DNA from: Candidatus Omnitrophota bacterium
GTDB lineage: Bacteria > Omnitrophota > Gorgyraeia > Zapsychrales > Zapsychraceae
Assembly: GCA_020632495.1 (NCBI GenBank)
Contig: JACKFL010000006.1
Coordinates: forward strand, 1,550,001 to 1,614,000
Length of the DNA stretch: 64,000 nt
Direction of reading: 5' to 3'
In this document: positions 1 to 9,059 of the stretch, piece after piece
Layout: the number at the start of each line of letters is the position of its first letter
How positions within the stretch are numbered: the stretch's first letter is position 1
The notes under the pieces: model-generated
The model's database searches: none
Told to the model about the DNA's origin: nothing
What the model saw: the letters and a program-made list of their open reading frames with translations, nothing else
Program-made: the position numbers and the translations under genes

Positions 1-1
1 C

Positions 2-2500
2 CTGGACAAGGCGCGCGAATTCGAAGAAGGCAATTTCGCCAACGAGCAGGAACGCGCGATGTTCTTTGCCGAGAATGTACTGAAGGGTTATTTCCTCTTA
101 CTTACGGACCGTAAAACATCCGGACGCTTCAAGGACCGCATCCTCGATACCGCCCGCAACTACGACGACGACATCCATCATCACCTGCACAGCCTGACGG
201 CGATGTTTTCCTCGGACAAAATGACGGAGTCGCACTTCCGCATCCATACGTTGATGTTGCGCCGGGCCTTTACGGACAAAGGCGTCTTCCCTTTTCTGTT
301 TCTGTCGCTGTACAAAAATCACCCCTACGTCTTCCTGTATCCGGAGAGGATCATCGACGAATACTATTTTGAAGACACTCACATGAAACAGCTCGGGCTC
401 AATGTCCCCTGGTACAGTCACGCGGCCAATATTCCTCTGGTCGCGCACATCATCGAAGGCAAGACCTACCCCTTCCATGACCGGGCCGGCTATTTCGAAG
501 GACAATACGCGATCGTCTTCAATCATATCGCGGCCGATGCGCGCTGGACCGCGTGGCACGAGTTCGGCCACTCCCTGGACCAAATGCGCAACAAGTTCGG
601 CAAGCAGCCCTACCCGGCGAACGTCGAGGTGCACGCCATGCTCATGCCGATGATTTTCGGTGACGATCCGGTCCGTTATGTCCGCGGCGAACTCGTCCGC
701 AAGGTGTCGGTCGGGGACCCGCGCGACCTCTATGTCCAGGCGGCCAAAGGGATCCTCAACGGCCTGGTAACGTATTCCGGCGGACCGAACCAGGACCTGC
801 CCCTGATCCAGGATGACTTCCGCCCGCGTGATGTGACCCGGGTGGTGAACTGGGCCATCACCTTGTCCGCGGAGGATCTGCGTACGGCCGGACGCGAACT
901 TTATCTGAATTCCGCCAAATATTTATCCACCGCGGGCGGCGGAACATATCGTGGCCACTTCACCAATGCCGAGGAAGTGGTGGCCGGCGCGCACGGACCG
1001 CCCACGGTCCACTTTACCATCGACAACCTCGGCGACGTCGACTTCACCTCCGAAGGCAGCACCCGCTTTATCCGCGACGGCCCGCAGGACGCCGCCACCC
1101 CCAAGGATTTGTGGTCCTTTATCAAGGCCGTGATTTATATCACCCTGCATCCGGGCGCGACGACCAAGCGCCGCGATTCACTCGAGGCCTTGGTCTCCTC
1201 GATCTTGATCTTCGTCTTTGTGGAAGGCCTGTTGATGCTCATTCAGTGGCTGGGCTCACCTTTGCGCCGACGGAAGTACAGCGGCGTCCTTCCGCAGAAG
1301 ATCATCAACGAGATCTATGACGCCAACCCGTGGAGCGACGGCCGCTCGACGGGTGAGGAACAGGGAGAACGCGCGCTGCTGGCCCGCTACTTTCAAAAGC
1401 CGCCGGCCTTTCTGGATGAAGAGCTGATCGCCGATATCGCGTCGTTCAAGGCCGCGGCGGACAAAAAGCGCCGGGTCCTGTTTGACGTCTGCCTGACCCT
1501 GGCCCCGTGGCAGCCGTCCCGCTCGGAGGTCCGCACCCGGCGGCACAACCTGCTCTTCTGGCTCCCCTTCATCGGTCCGGTCATGGCACGCTGGGCGTGG
1601 CTCATGCCGCGGCAGCGGCCTTTTCATCAGCGCGAGGCGTTCAACTCGCGTCTACGGGCCTTGTGCCTCTCCATCCGCGAAGACACGCCGCTGGAAAATT
1701 TCCTGGAAGACTTTAAACGCATCATGCTCGAGTTTCAATCTGAGGCGGTCCGGGAAACGGTGGAGTACGAGGACGACGCGGCGTTTCTCGACGCCTTGGA
1801 AGAACAGGTCCACGCGGGCATCAATGCGGCGGGAGCGCGCCTGACACTGCGCAAACCCATGGTGTCCCATCGGGCGGTGCAGAATTATCATGAGGACGTG
1901 GACTTCGACCGTCTCGACAGGTACGTCTTCGGAGACGACATCAAACGCATCGACTGGCGCGCCACGGCCCGGGCGGCCAACAACGAACCGCTCGTCCGCA
2001 AATCGGCCAGCCTCTACGGACAGAACGTCGGCTTCCTGCTCGACTTCCGCAATATGCACGAGCACGCCCGCCGGGAACAATTCGCCCTCGACTTTGTCAA
2101 GTCACTGCGCATGCTCGGCAAGGACCGTGATCTGCGCCAGCTGATCTTCATCATGCCCAACGGTGAGATCTTTCACCGGCGCGTGCGCATCAAGTTCCCG
2201 GTGGCCGCTCACGCCCGGGCACGTCTACTGTGGGCGCGCGTCCGCCAATACTACCAGGAAAATGTTGATCGCGGCCGGCAGCTCAACATCCCCGGACTGC
2301 GTTTTTATTCGGATACGGAAAATGAATGGTACCGGCAGCGCTACAAGCTGACCGAGTTCCCCTACCGCAGCACCGAGGGCATCGTTTTCGAGAAACTTGC
2401 GCTGAGCAGCCTCAACATCTTTTTAGTTGGAATGGACTCTGAAAACCGGCACGAACTTCCCCGGTACTTGCCCGGGACAAACCAGGTATTTTTCTGGTAA
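2..2500 (+). CDS. Metalloprotease-like / DUF58 fusion membrane protein (5' partial)
   Basis: The reading frame is open to the window edge, so the N-terminus is missing; residue numbers here count from the first ATG at 59. The first part has an HEFGH zinc-metalloprotease-type motif (HExxH) near residue 167. One hydrophobic segment lies at about residues 375-402. The last ~220 residues are a DUF58 domain, recognised by the GDDIKRIDWRATAR motif near residue 624. DUF58 proteins are usual partners of MoxR ATPases, and a MoxR gene follows 81 bp downstream. The linkage of a protease-like half, a membrane anchor and a DUF58 half in one chain is unusual. Whether the HEFGH site is catalytic is unproven; the third zinc ligand was not identified. 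Likely a membrane-bound partner of the MoxR ATPase in envelope protein maturation (inference). Confidence 0.75.
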   Translation: MDKAREFEEGNFANEQERAMFFAENVLKGYFLLLTDRKTSGRFKDRILDTARNYDDDIHHHLHSLTAMFSSDKMTESHFRIHTLMLRRAFTDKGVFPFLFLSLYKNHPYVFLYPERIIDEYYFEDTHMKQLGLNVPWYSHAANIPLVAHIIEGKTYPFHDRAGYFEGQYAIVFNHIAADARWTAWHEFGHSLDQMRNKFGKQPYPANVEVHAMLMPMIFGDDPVRYVRGELVRKVSVGDPRDLYVQAAKGILNGLVTYSGGPNQDLPLIQDDFRPRDVTRVVNWAITLSAEDLRTAGRELYLNSAKYLSTAGGGTYRGHFTNAEEVVAGAHGPPTVHFTIDNLGDVDFTSEGSTRFIRDGPQDAATPKDLWSFIKAVIYITLHPGATTKRRDSLEALVSSILIFVFVEGLLMLIQWLGSPLRRRKYSGVLPQKIINEIYDANPWSDGRSTGEEQGERALLARYFQKPPAFLDEELIADIASFKAAADKKRRVLFDVCLTLAPWQPSRSEVRTRRHNLLFWLPFIGPVMARWAWLMPRQRPFHQREAFNSRLRALCLSIREDTPLENFLEDFKRIMLEFQSEAVRETVEYEDDAAFLDALEEQVHAGINAAGARLTLRKPMVSHRAVQNYHEDVDFDRLDRYVFGDDIKRIDWRATARAANNEPLVRKSASLYGQNVGFLLDFRNMHEHARREQFALDFVKSLRMLGKDRDLRQLIFIMPNGEIFHRRVRIKFPVAAHARARLLWARVRQYYQENVDRGRQLNIPGLRFYSDTENEWYRQRYKLTEFPYRSTEGIVFEKLALSSLNIFLVGMDSENRHELPRYLPGTNQVFFW

Positions 2501-2581
2501 ACTTAGGACCGAACATCCGCCCCGGCCCGCGGGCACGGACGGAATTCATCATAACCAACACGCCCCAAGGAGCCTTTGCTT

Positions 2582-3577
2582 ATGGACGTCAGAGAACAGG
2601 ACCAGCTCACCGAAACTATCTTGAAAGAACACACCATCATCGAATCGATCTTTTCCGAAATGGAAAAGGTGATCGTCGGCCAGAAATATTTACTCGAACG
2701 CATCCTGATCGGACTGCTGGCCAACGGCCACATCCTGATCGAGGGCGTCCCCGGCCTGGCCAAGACCCTGACGGTCAGCACCTTCTCTTCGATCATTCAC
2801 ACCAAGTTTCAGCGGATCCAGTTCACCCCGGACATGCTCCCCGCCGACTTGACCGGGGCGCCGGTCTACATCCAGCAGACCGGCACCTTTGAGACGAAGA
2901 AAGGCCCGATCTTCACCAATATCCTCCTGACCGATGAGATCAACCGCGCCTCGGCCAAGGTCCAGAGCGCGCTGCTGGAGGTCATGGAGGAACGCCAGGT
3001 CACCATCGGCGAAACCACTTACCGGCTGGAAGATCCCTTCATGGTCCTGGCCACCCAGAACTCGATCGAACAGGACGGCACCCACGACCTGCCCGAGTCG
3101 CAGCTGGACCGCTTCATGCTGAAGGTCAACATCACCTATCCCAACCGCACGGAAGAATTGCGCATAATGCGCAATCACGGGATGACGCAGAAAAATATCG
3201 CGGTCAAGAGCATCATCGATCCGCAGCATATCCTCGGCCTGCGCAAAATCATCGACGGGATCATCATCGAAGAAAAGGTGGAGAATTATATTCTTGATAT
3301 CGTCGAAGCCACCCGCGACCCGGAGCGATTCAAACTGACGGAGCTTAAAGAGATGATCAAATTCGGCGGCTCCCCGCGGGCGACCATCAACCTGCTGCTG
3401 GCGGCCAAGGCGCACGCCTTTTTGAAAGGACGCAGTTATGTGACCTCTGAGGACGTGAAAGCGATCGGGGTGGACGTGCTGCAGCACCGGATCATCCTCA
3501 GCCACCAAGCCGAGACCCGCGGTCTGGACGCCATCGGCTGCGTGCGCAAGATCCTCAATCATATTCCGATGCCCTAA
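2582..3577 (+). CDS. MoxR-family AAA+ ATPase
   Basis: A 331-residue AAA+ ATPase of the MoxR/RavA group. Walker A is EGVPGLAKT (about residues 54-62) and Walker B is LLTDEINRA (about 115-123). The LATQNSIEQDGTHDLPESQLDRF stretch that follows (split here as LATQNSIEQDGT and HDLPESQLDRF) is typical of MoxR sensor regions. I chose the ATG at 2582 because AAGGAG (2567-2572) lies 9 bases upstream; a TTG six bases earlier is less likely. MoxR proteins act as chaperone-like ATPases in metal insertion or complex maturation, usually with DUF58 and VWA partners. Here the partner is the fused DUF58 protein just upstream, probably in the same transcript. No VWA gene follows directly. Confidence 0.93.
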   Translation: MDVREQDQLTETILKEHTIIESIFSEMEKVIVGQKYLLERILIGLLANGHILIEGVPGLAKTLTVSTFSSIIHTKFQRIQFTPDMLPADLTGAPVYIQQTGTFETKKGPIFTNILLTDEINRASAKVQSALLEVMEERQVTIGETTYRLEDPFMVLATQNSIEQDGTHDLPESQLDRFMLKVNITYPNRTEELRIMRNHGMTQKNIAVKSIIDPQHILGLRKIIDGIIIEEKVENYILDIVEATRDPERFKLTELKEMIKFGGSPRATINLLLAAKAHAFLKGRSYVTSEDVKAIGVDVLQHRIILSHQAETRGLDAIGCVRKILNHIPMP

Positions 3578-3625
3578 CGTACGCACGGAAAGTCATCCAA
3601 TAGCCGTTTATCTTAGGCCCGTCAC

Positions 3626-4219
3626 ATGGCGAAGATTAAGACCAAAAATATTTTCCTCATTATTCTGGCATGGCTTGCCGCATCGGGATTGATATCTTTT
3701 CTTGGCTACCCGGCGGCATTGTTCGGGTATGTCGATGGAGAATACTACTACGCCAAGAATTCCGAGTCTTTACAACTCGATTCCGTGTGGATGCACACCG
3801 TGCTGGAGGAAAGCCATTGGGGAATCGCTGCCATACCGGTCTTTCGATATGAACACGGCGGCCGGCCTTATTCAGCCGGCGTGCAGGTGGTTGACTATGA
3901 AAACGTGAGGAACCTGGAGTATTTGACGATTACGGATCTCTCGGTATCTTCAGGCTCTCAAACCCAACACTTGATTGACAGTTCAAATCCCTTGACCTGC
4001 CCATTCGAAACCTACATCCCGAAGGTCAAGCATGTTCTGGCCAAGTGCACGATAAATCTGGAGGATTGGGCCGACGGCGCCAATGATGAGCCCATTCATT
4101 TATCGGCCAGCATTGAGCTGACGAACAAAGACACCCGCATCGCCCAGGAACTTCATAAAACCTATCACCGTTCGGACTGGCGGGGTTTTTGGAGATTCTG
4201 GGACATATTTTATGCTTAG
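3626..4219 (+). CDS. Hypothetical protein with one N-terminal membrane segment
   Basis: A 197-residue protein of unknown function. Residues about 8-36 form a hydrophobic segment after a Lys-rich start, consistent with an uncleaved anchor or signal sequence. The rest is soluble, with two cysteines (TCPFE and AKCTI) that could form a disulfide outside the membrane, and an aromatic-rich C-terminus (WRGFWRFWDIFYA). Its base composition is somewhat more AT-rich than the flanking genes. It lies 48 bp after the MoxR gene, so it could be cotranscribed, but no clear ribosome-binding site is visible. No family was recognised. Confidence 0.7.
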   Translation: MAKIKTKNIFLIILAWLAASGLISFLGYPAALFGYVDGEYYYAKNSESLQLDSVWMHTVLEESHWGIAAIPVFRYEHGGRPYSAGVQVVDYENVRNLEYLTITDLSVSSGSQTQHLIDSSNPLTCPFETYIPKVKHVLAKCTINLEDWADGANDEPIHLSASIELTNKDTRIAQELHKTYHRSDWRGFWRFWDIFYA

Positions 4220-4286
4220 CTTCACATACCCAAATTACGATTTCCCGGTGACAAGCTGAAGATGGTTTCTTAAGAAAGGGGTTATT

Positions 4287-4712
4287 ATGCCGATTTCCGT
4301 CCTGTTCGTCTGCATCCACAACTCTGCCCGCAGTCAGATGGCGGAAGAATTCTTGAGAAAACTCGGTGGGGACCGCTTTACGGTGCAAAGCGCGGGACTG
4401 GAGCCCGGGACGCTCAATCCCGTTGTGGTCGAGGCGCTGAAGGAAGACGGCATTGACATCACCGGCAAGGCCACCGTTTCGGTACGGGAATTGATCGACC
4501 GCGGTGTTGAATTCGACTACATTATCACTGTCTGCGACGAGGCCTCGGCCGAACGCTGTCCCGTCTTTCCCGGCGGCGGCCGGCGCCTGCATTGGGGCTT
4601 CCCCGATCCGTCCGGTTTTGACGGGCCCGCGGAAGAAAAGCTGGCCAGAACCCGTGAGGTACGGGATCGTATCAAACAGACCGTCACCGACTGGCTGGCC
4701 GGCCGCCCCTAA
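4287..4712 (+). CDS. arsC: Arsenate reductase, thioredoxin-coupled type (LMW phosphatase fold)
   Basis: A 141-residue low-molecular-weight phosphatase-fold protein. The P-loop CIHNSAR (Cys9-x5-Arg15) is the nucleophile motif. Cys83 and Cys91 lie in TVCDEASAERCPVFPGGG, the region of the relay cysteines of thioredoxin-linked ArsC; the later WGFPDPSGF carries the expected acidic DP motif. The family reduces arsenate to arsenite through a cysteine relay. An AAAGGGG ribosome-binding site lies upstream of the ATG. No arsenite pump or ArsR repressor is nearby, so an ordinary protein-tyrosine-phosphatase role cannot be excluded. Confidence 0.85.
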   Translation: MPISVLFVCIHNSARSQMAEEFLRKLGGDRFTVQSAGLEPGTLNPVVVEALKEDGIDITGKATVSVRELIDRGVEFDYIITVCDEASAERCPVFPGGGRRLHWGFPDPSGFDGPAEEKLARTREVRDRIKQTVTDWLAGRP

Positions 4713-4750
4713 GAATCCGCGTAACTCGCCGCCCCCTTCCTCCCCCTTTC

Positions 4751-4759
4751 TGCTACAAT
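4751..4759 (+). promoter_or_regulatory. Extended -10 promoter for the DUF6868-like gene
   Basis: TGCTACAAT matches an extended -10 (TGnTAnAAT) 37 bases before the ATG at 4797. No good -35 is seen, which an extended -10 can tolerate. Confidence 0.45.
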
Positions 4760-4796
4760 AAAGCTATCGCCAACTCATATTCAAAGGAGGTTCGCC

Positions 4797-5039
4797 ATGG
4801 ATCTCGAGTTAATCCGCCGGGCGCTCGGCTGGTGCTGTGTCTTTCACCTCGTTTTGCTGTTTTACTGGGCCATGATGATCATGTTCGCCCAGGACCTGGT
4901 CCACCGCCTGCACAACAAATGGTTTCCGTTGAGCCGCGAGGACTTCGTCAGGCTGCACTACGTCCTGTTGGGAACTTACAAGATCATAGCCATCACCTTC
5001 GCCTTCATCCCCTATTTCGCGCTGCGGATGATTGCTTAA
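4797..5039 (+). CDS. DUF6868-like small membrane protein
   Basis: An 80-residue protein with two predicted membrane helices (about residues 10-32 and 55-77) joined by a loop with HRLHNKWFPLSREDF. This layout and the WFPLSRE motif resemble the DUF6868 family of small inner-membrane proteins of unknown function. A strong AAAGGAGG ribosome-binding site (4783-4790) lies 6 bases before the ATG. It seems to be its own transcription unit, with an extended -10 upstream. Confidence 0.7.
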   Translation: MDLELIRRALGWCCVFHLVLLFYWAMMIMFAQDLVHRLHNKWFPLSREDFVRLHYVLLGTYKIIAITFAFIPYFALRMIA

Positions 5040-5053
5040 AGGCCTCCGGCACT

Positions 5054-5082
5054 TTGCATTCTTGCCCGTCTTCTGCTATCAT
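5054..5082 (+). promoter_or_regulatory. Promoter of the HelD-like gene (probable leaderless mRNA)
   Basis: TTGCAT (5054-5059), a 17-base spacer and TATCAT (5077-5082) preceded by TGC form a good sigma-70 promoter. The -10 ends only 8 bases before the ATG at 5091 and there is no Shine-Dalgarno sequence, so transcription probably starts at or next to the start codon. Confidence 0.55.
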
Positions 5083-5090
5083 CATCCCCT

Positions 5091-7175
5091 ATGTTGAATC
5101 CCACCGAGCAGGACGAACGGCAGTATCTTGAGGACCTCAAACGGATCATGCAGGAGACGCTGGCCCGCATTGCGGAAAAGGTGCAGACCTATGCCCGGGA
5201 GATCAAGCAGCAAAAGGCCTACCTCTGGGAAAACAAGACCGGCATGGACCACGTCGAAAAGATCGACGTGCGCCGGTCGGTCGACCAGCAGGTCCTCACC
5301 GCCGAGGCAATCGCCGCCCACAGCAAACGCATTCAGAAGCTGCTGCGCACCCCCTACTTCGGCCGCTTTGATTTCCTGAAGAAAGATTCGGACAAGACCC
5401 TGCCGGTTTACATCGGCATCCACGGCTTTGTGGATGAGGACCGCGGCGAACGGCTGGTCCATGACTGGCGCGCGCCCATTTCCACGCTCTTCTACGATTA
5501 CGAGACCGGCCCGGCGCATTTCGACGCGCCGGACGGACGCGTCTTCGGTGAAATCCGGTTGAAACGCCAATACCGTATCCGCAACGGTCAGATGGAGTTC
5601 ATGATCGAGACCGACCTGAATATTCACGATGACGTCCTGCAAAAGGAGCTCAGCCAGCGTGCGGATGAAAAGATGAAGAACATCGTGGCTACCATCCAGC
5701 GCGACCAGAACGCGATCATCCGTAACGAAAACTCCCCCGTATTGATCATTCAGGGAGTGGCCGGGTCCGGCAAGACATCGATCGCCCTGCACCGCATCGC
5801 CTTTCTGTTATACCGCTTCAAGGACGATATCGCCGCCCACGACATCCTGATCATTTCACCCAACAAGGTCTTTGCCGACTACATCTCCAGCGTCCTGCCC
5901 GAACTCGGCGAGGAAAACATCCCGGAGATCGGCATCGAGGAACTCGCCCATGATCTGCTGGAACGGGAATTCAAATTCCAGACCTTCTTCGAACAGGTCT
6001 CCCGGCTGCTCGAGAAAAATGAAAAGCCATTCCGCGAGCGCATTCAGGCCAAGGCCGCGTATGATTTCCTGAATCAACTCGACGAGTACATCGCCCACAT
6101 CGAAGCCGACTATTTTCACGCGCACGACATGACCGTCAATGGCAAACCGGTCCCCGAGTGGTTCATGCGCGAACGTTTCGATTCCTATCACTATCTTCCC
6201 ATTCAGGGACGGCTGAACAAGATCGCCAAGGACATCGAGATGAACGTGGCCAACTACTATCATTACCACGTCACACCCGAGGAGCGCGCGGCGATCAAGT
6301 CCGAAGTCCGGAAGATGTTCAAGGTCACCACACTGCGGGCACTCTACAAAGACTTTTACGAGTGGCTGGGACGGCCGGACCTCCTCAAATTCGTTAAGGG
6401 CTCGCTCTTCGAGTACGCAGATGTGTACCCGCTGATCTATCTGAAGATGCGCTGGGACGGCCTGAAGACCTTCGACCACGTCAAGCATCTGCTGATCGAT
6501 GAGATGCAGGACTATACGCCGGTGCAGTACGCGGTCATCGCCAAGCTCTTTCCCTGCAAAAAGACCATCCTCGGCGACGCCAACCAGTCGGTGAACCCGT
6601 TCAGTTCGTCGTCGGCGGACAAAATCCGTCAAATCTTTACCGACGCGGACACGGTCCGGCTCAACACCAGCTACCGCTCCACTTATGAGATCACCCAGTT
6701 CGCGCAGGCCATCTCGCCCAACCGCGAACTGGAACCGATCGAACGTCACGGCGAGCCGCCCGCGGTGCGGCTCCTGCCGACCGCTGAGGAAGAGCTTGCG
6801 GAAATTTTGCGGTTCCTGGAAGACTTTCGCACCTCGGACCAGAATTCGCTGGGCATTATCCTGCGTACCCAAGCGCAGGCCGAGGAGTTATACACCCGCC
6901 TGAAAAATCTGGGACATAAAATCTATTTGCTCACCGCCCAGAGCGATGCCTTCCGGCAAGGCGCCCTGGTGTGCACCGCGCACATGGCCAAGGGGCTCGA
7001 ATTCGACCACGTGATCGTCCCGCAGGCCACCGCCGCCAATTACAAAACCGAGATGGACAAGAAGATGCTGTACGTCGCCTGCACCCGCGCCATGCACCGG
7101 TTAACCGTGACGGCTGGCGGCCGGTTGAGTCCATTCCTGACTAAGGATACCCAAACCGAGGATGAACAGACATGA
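5091..7175 (+). CDS. helD: HelD-like UvrD-family helicase
   Basis: A 694-residue superfamily 1 helicase. The N-terminal ~200 residues include a charged, coiled-coil-like stretch (about 1-85) and the HDWRAPISTLFYDYE motif typical of HelD-like proteins. Walker A is GVAGSGKTS (about 222-230). The Walker B-like LLIDEMQDYTPVQY is near residue 470. Motifs V and VI are seen in HMAKGLEFDHVIVPQAT and MLYVACTRAMHRL near the C-terminus. In Firmicutes, HelD removes stalled RNA polymerase from DNA; enterobacterial HelD is called helicase IV. The long N-terminal arm favours an RNA-polymerase-recycling role (inference). The start has no ribosome-binding site but lies next to a strong promoter. Confidence 0.88.
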   Translation: MLNPTEQDERQYLEDLKRIMQETLARIAEKVQTYAREIKQQKAYLWENKTGMDHVEKIDVRRSVDQQVLTAEAIAAHSKRIQKLLRTPYFGRFDFLKKDSDKTLPVYIGIHGFVDEDRGERLVHDWRAPISTLFYDYETGPAHFDAPDGRVFGEIRLKRQYRIRNGQMEFMIETDLNIHDDVLQKELSQRADEKMKNIVATIQRDQNAIIRNENSPVLIIQGVAGSGKTSIALHRIAFLLYRFKDDIAAHDILIISPNKVFADYISSVLPELGEENIPEIGIEELAHDLLEREFKFQTFFEQVSRLLEKNEKPFRERIQAKAAYDFLNQLDEYIAHIEADYFHAHDMTVNGKPVPEWFMRERFDSYHYLPIQGRLNKIAKDIEMNVANYYHYHVTPEERAAIKSEVRKMFKVTTLRALYKDFYEWLGRPDLLKFVKGSLFEYADVYPLIYLKMRWDGLKTFDHVKHLLIDEMQDYTPVQYAVIAKLFPCKKTILGDANQSVNPFSSSSADKIRQIFTDADTVRLNTSYRSTYEITQFAQAISPNRELEPIERHGEPPAVRLLPTAEEELAEILRFLEDFRTSDQNSLGIILRTQAQAEELYTRLKNLGHKIYLLTAQSDAFRQGALVCTAHMAKGLEFDHVIVPQATAANYKTEMDKKMLYVACTRAMHRLTVTAGGRLSPFLTKDTQTEDEQT

Positions 7176-7465
7176 GAAACTTAATTTTAGTCATACTGGC
7201 TGGGTTGTGCCTAGCCGGATGCAAGGGCGCCGCCATGATCCCGGCGGACCAGTTTAAAGCGGAATTGGAAGATGCCATGGTCACGATGCGTTACGCGGAC
7301 TACATCGGCCAGCATGACGGTAACGCCTGCCTGCGTCAGCACCGCAAAAAGCTTGTCGGACAGGGTTGGAAGACGCGCGTGATGTGCACTCCTGTTCAGG
7401 ATCTCGACCCGGTGTACCTCGCGGATCTGGAGGTCGAGCTGCGGCGTGACCGGCTGAGTCCATAG
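7172..7465 (+). CDS. Small putative lipoprotein
   Basis: A 97-residue protein whose ATG overlaps the stop codon of the helicase gene (ATGA), so the two are translationally coupled. The N-terminus MRNLILVILAGLCLAGC is a lipoprotein signal peptide with the lipobox LAGC (Cys17). The mature part is about 80 residues with two further cysteines (NACLRQ and VMCTP). Function unknown; a lipoprotein coupled to a cytoplasmic helicase is odd and may be chance packing. Confidence 0.75.
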   Translation: MRNLILVILAGLCLAGCKGAAMIPADQFKAELEDAMVTMRYADYIGQHDGNACLRQHRKKLVGQGWKTRVMCTPVQDLDPVYLADLEVELRRDRLSP

Positions 7466-7566
7466 TACTCCCCGGAATTCTGCGTAGGACTACTCACCTT
7501 TCCCCGTAATTTGTCCTATGTACTTTTCGGGAAGACGGGGTTATTATGAAACCAGGAGGAGTTCTG

Positions 7567-8823
7567 ATGTGGGGAAAAGTGACCATTACCATGGGAATTT
7601 TGCTCGGCGGGATGCTCCTCGCCGCACCGCCGGTTGCCTCACAGGAAGACCTCGCCACCCAGTCCTCCGCGTCACTGACCATCAATGCCTGGAAGGCCCT
7701 GAATAACGAAGACTTCGAAGAAGCCATCACCTACGCCGACGCGTGCATCACCCGTTTCGGGGACCGCGCCGCTCGCATGCAGGCCAAGCTCGATGACTAT
7801 CCCACCGGTCCGGACCATGTGATTCATCAGTATTACGCCCTCAACGACGTCGCTACGGCGCACTACATCAAGGGTCAGGCCCTGACCGCGCTCGAGCGCC
7901 TGGACGAGGCCGAGGCGGCCTACCAGGACTTGGTTGACAAATACGCGTTCGGCCAGTGCTGGGACCCGCGCGGCTGGTTTCGGAAACCGGCCGTGGTGGC
8001 CAAAGAAAAGCTGCATCAGTTGAAGACCGGCGAATTCCTCGACTTCGGCGACTATAGTTCCATGACGCTGATGGTGCTCGCCTGGAAGGCCCTGGACGAA
8101 GGTGATATCGAAGCGGTCCTGGCCTACTCCAACAAGTGCATCGAACTGTATGCCGAAGAGGCGGCCAAAATGCAGGCCGGACTGAAGGAAATCCCCGCCG
8201 GCGAAGACGACGAAATCCATGCCTACTGGGCGCTGAACGATGTCGCGACCGCCTACTTCATTCAGGGCGAGGCCTACTTCAAGAGTGACATGCTCGACGA
8301 AGCCAAGCAGGCGTACCGGAAAGTCATGGATGAATACCCGTACGCCCAATGCTGGGACCCGCGCGGCTGGTTCTGGAAGGTCGCGGCCGGCGCCGAGGAA
8401 AAGGTGGCGATGATCGACTCGGGGTTGTTCATGAATTTTTGGGACTACAGCTCCAAGGACCTGGTCGGCAAGGCCTGGAAGTCACTGGAATCGGGCGATC
8501 TGGCGCGCGCCGTCGGATACGCCACCAAGTGCATCGAGATGTACGAGGATGACGCGCGGAGGATGCAGAGCGAATTGGACGACTACCCGCAAGGCACCGA
8601 GGATGAAATCCACGCCTATTGGGCGCTGAATGATGTGGCCACCGCGCATTACATCAAAGGCCAGGCGCTGCAGGAGCAGAACAAGCCCCGGGAGGCACGC
8701 CGGGAGTATCAGGCCATTGTAGACCGCTACTCCTTCGCCCAGTGCTGGGACCCGCGGGGATGGTGGTGGAAGCCGGTCACCGAGGCCCGCCATAAGTTGG
8801 ACGCGATGGCTCCGGCGGAGTAG
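7567..8823 (+). CDS. Secreted protein of three tandem 131-residue helical (TPR-like) modules
   Basis: A 418-residue exported protein with an N-terminal signal peptide (cleavage probably near PVASQ). The ATG at 7567 is favoured over an upstream in-frame ATG at 7546 because AGGAGG (7554-7559) lies 7 bases before it. After the signal come three copies of a ~131-residue module. Each has a WKAL...Y helix pair, then IH-Y-ALNDVATA, a second TPR-like helix pair, and the signature QCWDPRGWxxK. The codons for CWDPRGW recur exactly every 393 bases. The helix pattern is like tetratricopeptide repeats, which bind peptides or proteins; the cysteine in each signature could pair or bind something outside the cell (inference). 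No named family was recognised. Confidence 0.8.
   Translation: MWGKVTITMGILLGGMLLAAPPVASQEDLATQSSASLTINAWKALNNEDFEEAITYADACITRFGDRAARMQAKLDDYPTGPDHVIHQYYALNDVATAHYIKGQALTALERLDEAEAAYQDLVDKYAFGQCWDPRGWFRKPAVVAKEKLHQLKTGEFLDFGDYSSMTLMVLAWKALDEGDIEAVLAYSNKCIELYAEEAAKMQAGLKEIPAGEDDEIHAYWALNDVATAYFIQGEAYFKSDMLDEAKQAYRKVMDEYPYAQCWDPRGWFWKVAAGAEEKVAMIDSGLFMNFWDYSSKDLVGKAWKSLESGDLARAVGYATKCIEMYEDDARRMQSELDDYPQGTEDEIHAYWALNDVATAHYIKGQALQEQNKPREARREYQAIVDRYSFAQCWDPRGWWWKPVTEARHKLDAMAPAE
7660..8820 (+). repeat. Three in-frame 393-bp tandem repeats
   Basis: The positions TGCTGGGACCCGCG at 7957, 8350 and 8743 show an exact 393-base (131-codon) period. The copies differ at many third positions, so the triplication is old. 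Confidence 0.85.
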
Positions 8824-8834
8824 TTATCCGGAGG

Positions 8835-8969
8835 GAATTTCGAATATCGAATCTTCGAATATCGAAGGAATATCGAATCTTCGAATCACCAAAGGCTCGA
8901 AACAATCAATTTCGGTTCTTCGAAAATTCGGTCATTTGGATTTCCTTCGAGATTCGATATTCGGACTTC
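8835..8969. repeat. Intergenic inverted-repeat element rich in TTCGAATATCGAA units
   Basis: The 400 bases between the genes ending at 8823 and starting at 9224 hold a cluster of TTCGAATATCGAATC-like units (8839-8887). An imperfect 19-base inverted repeat marks the ends: 8835-8853 pairs with 8951-8969 with two mismatches. It is non-coding and AT-rich, like a small MITE or other dispersed intergenic repeat. No target-site duplication could be defined. Confidence 0.6.
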
Positions 8970-9030
8970 AATATAACCTCCCCACCTCCACTCATACCAT
9001 CCCCCGCGCCCCACGCGGGCAAACTTTTGT

Positions 9031-9059
9031 TTGGCATATCCCCGATCCTGCCTTAGAAT
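9031..9059 (+). promoter_or_regulatory. Sigma-70 promoter for the 9224 gene
   Basis: TTGGCA (9031-9036), 17-base spacer, TAGAAT (9054-9059). It implies a ~157-base untranslated leader. A short GC hairpin (9003-9019) lies just upstream. Confidence 0.4.
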
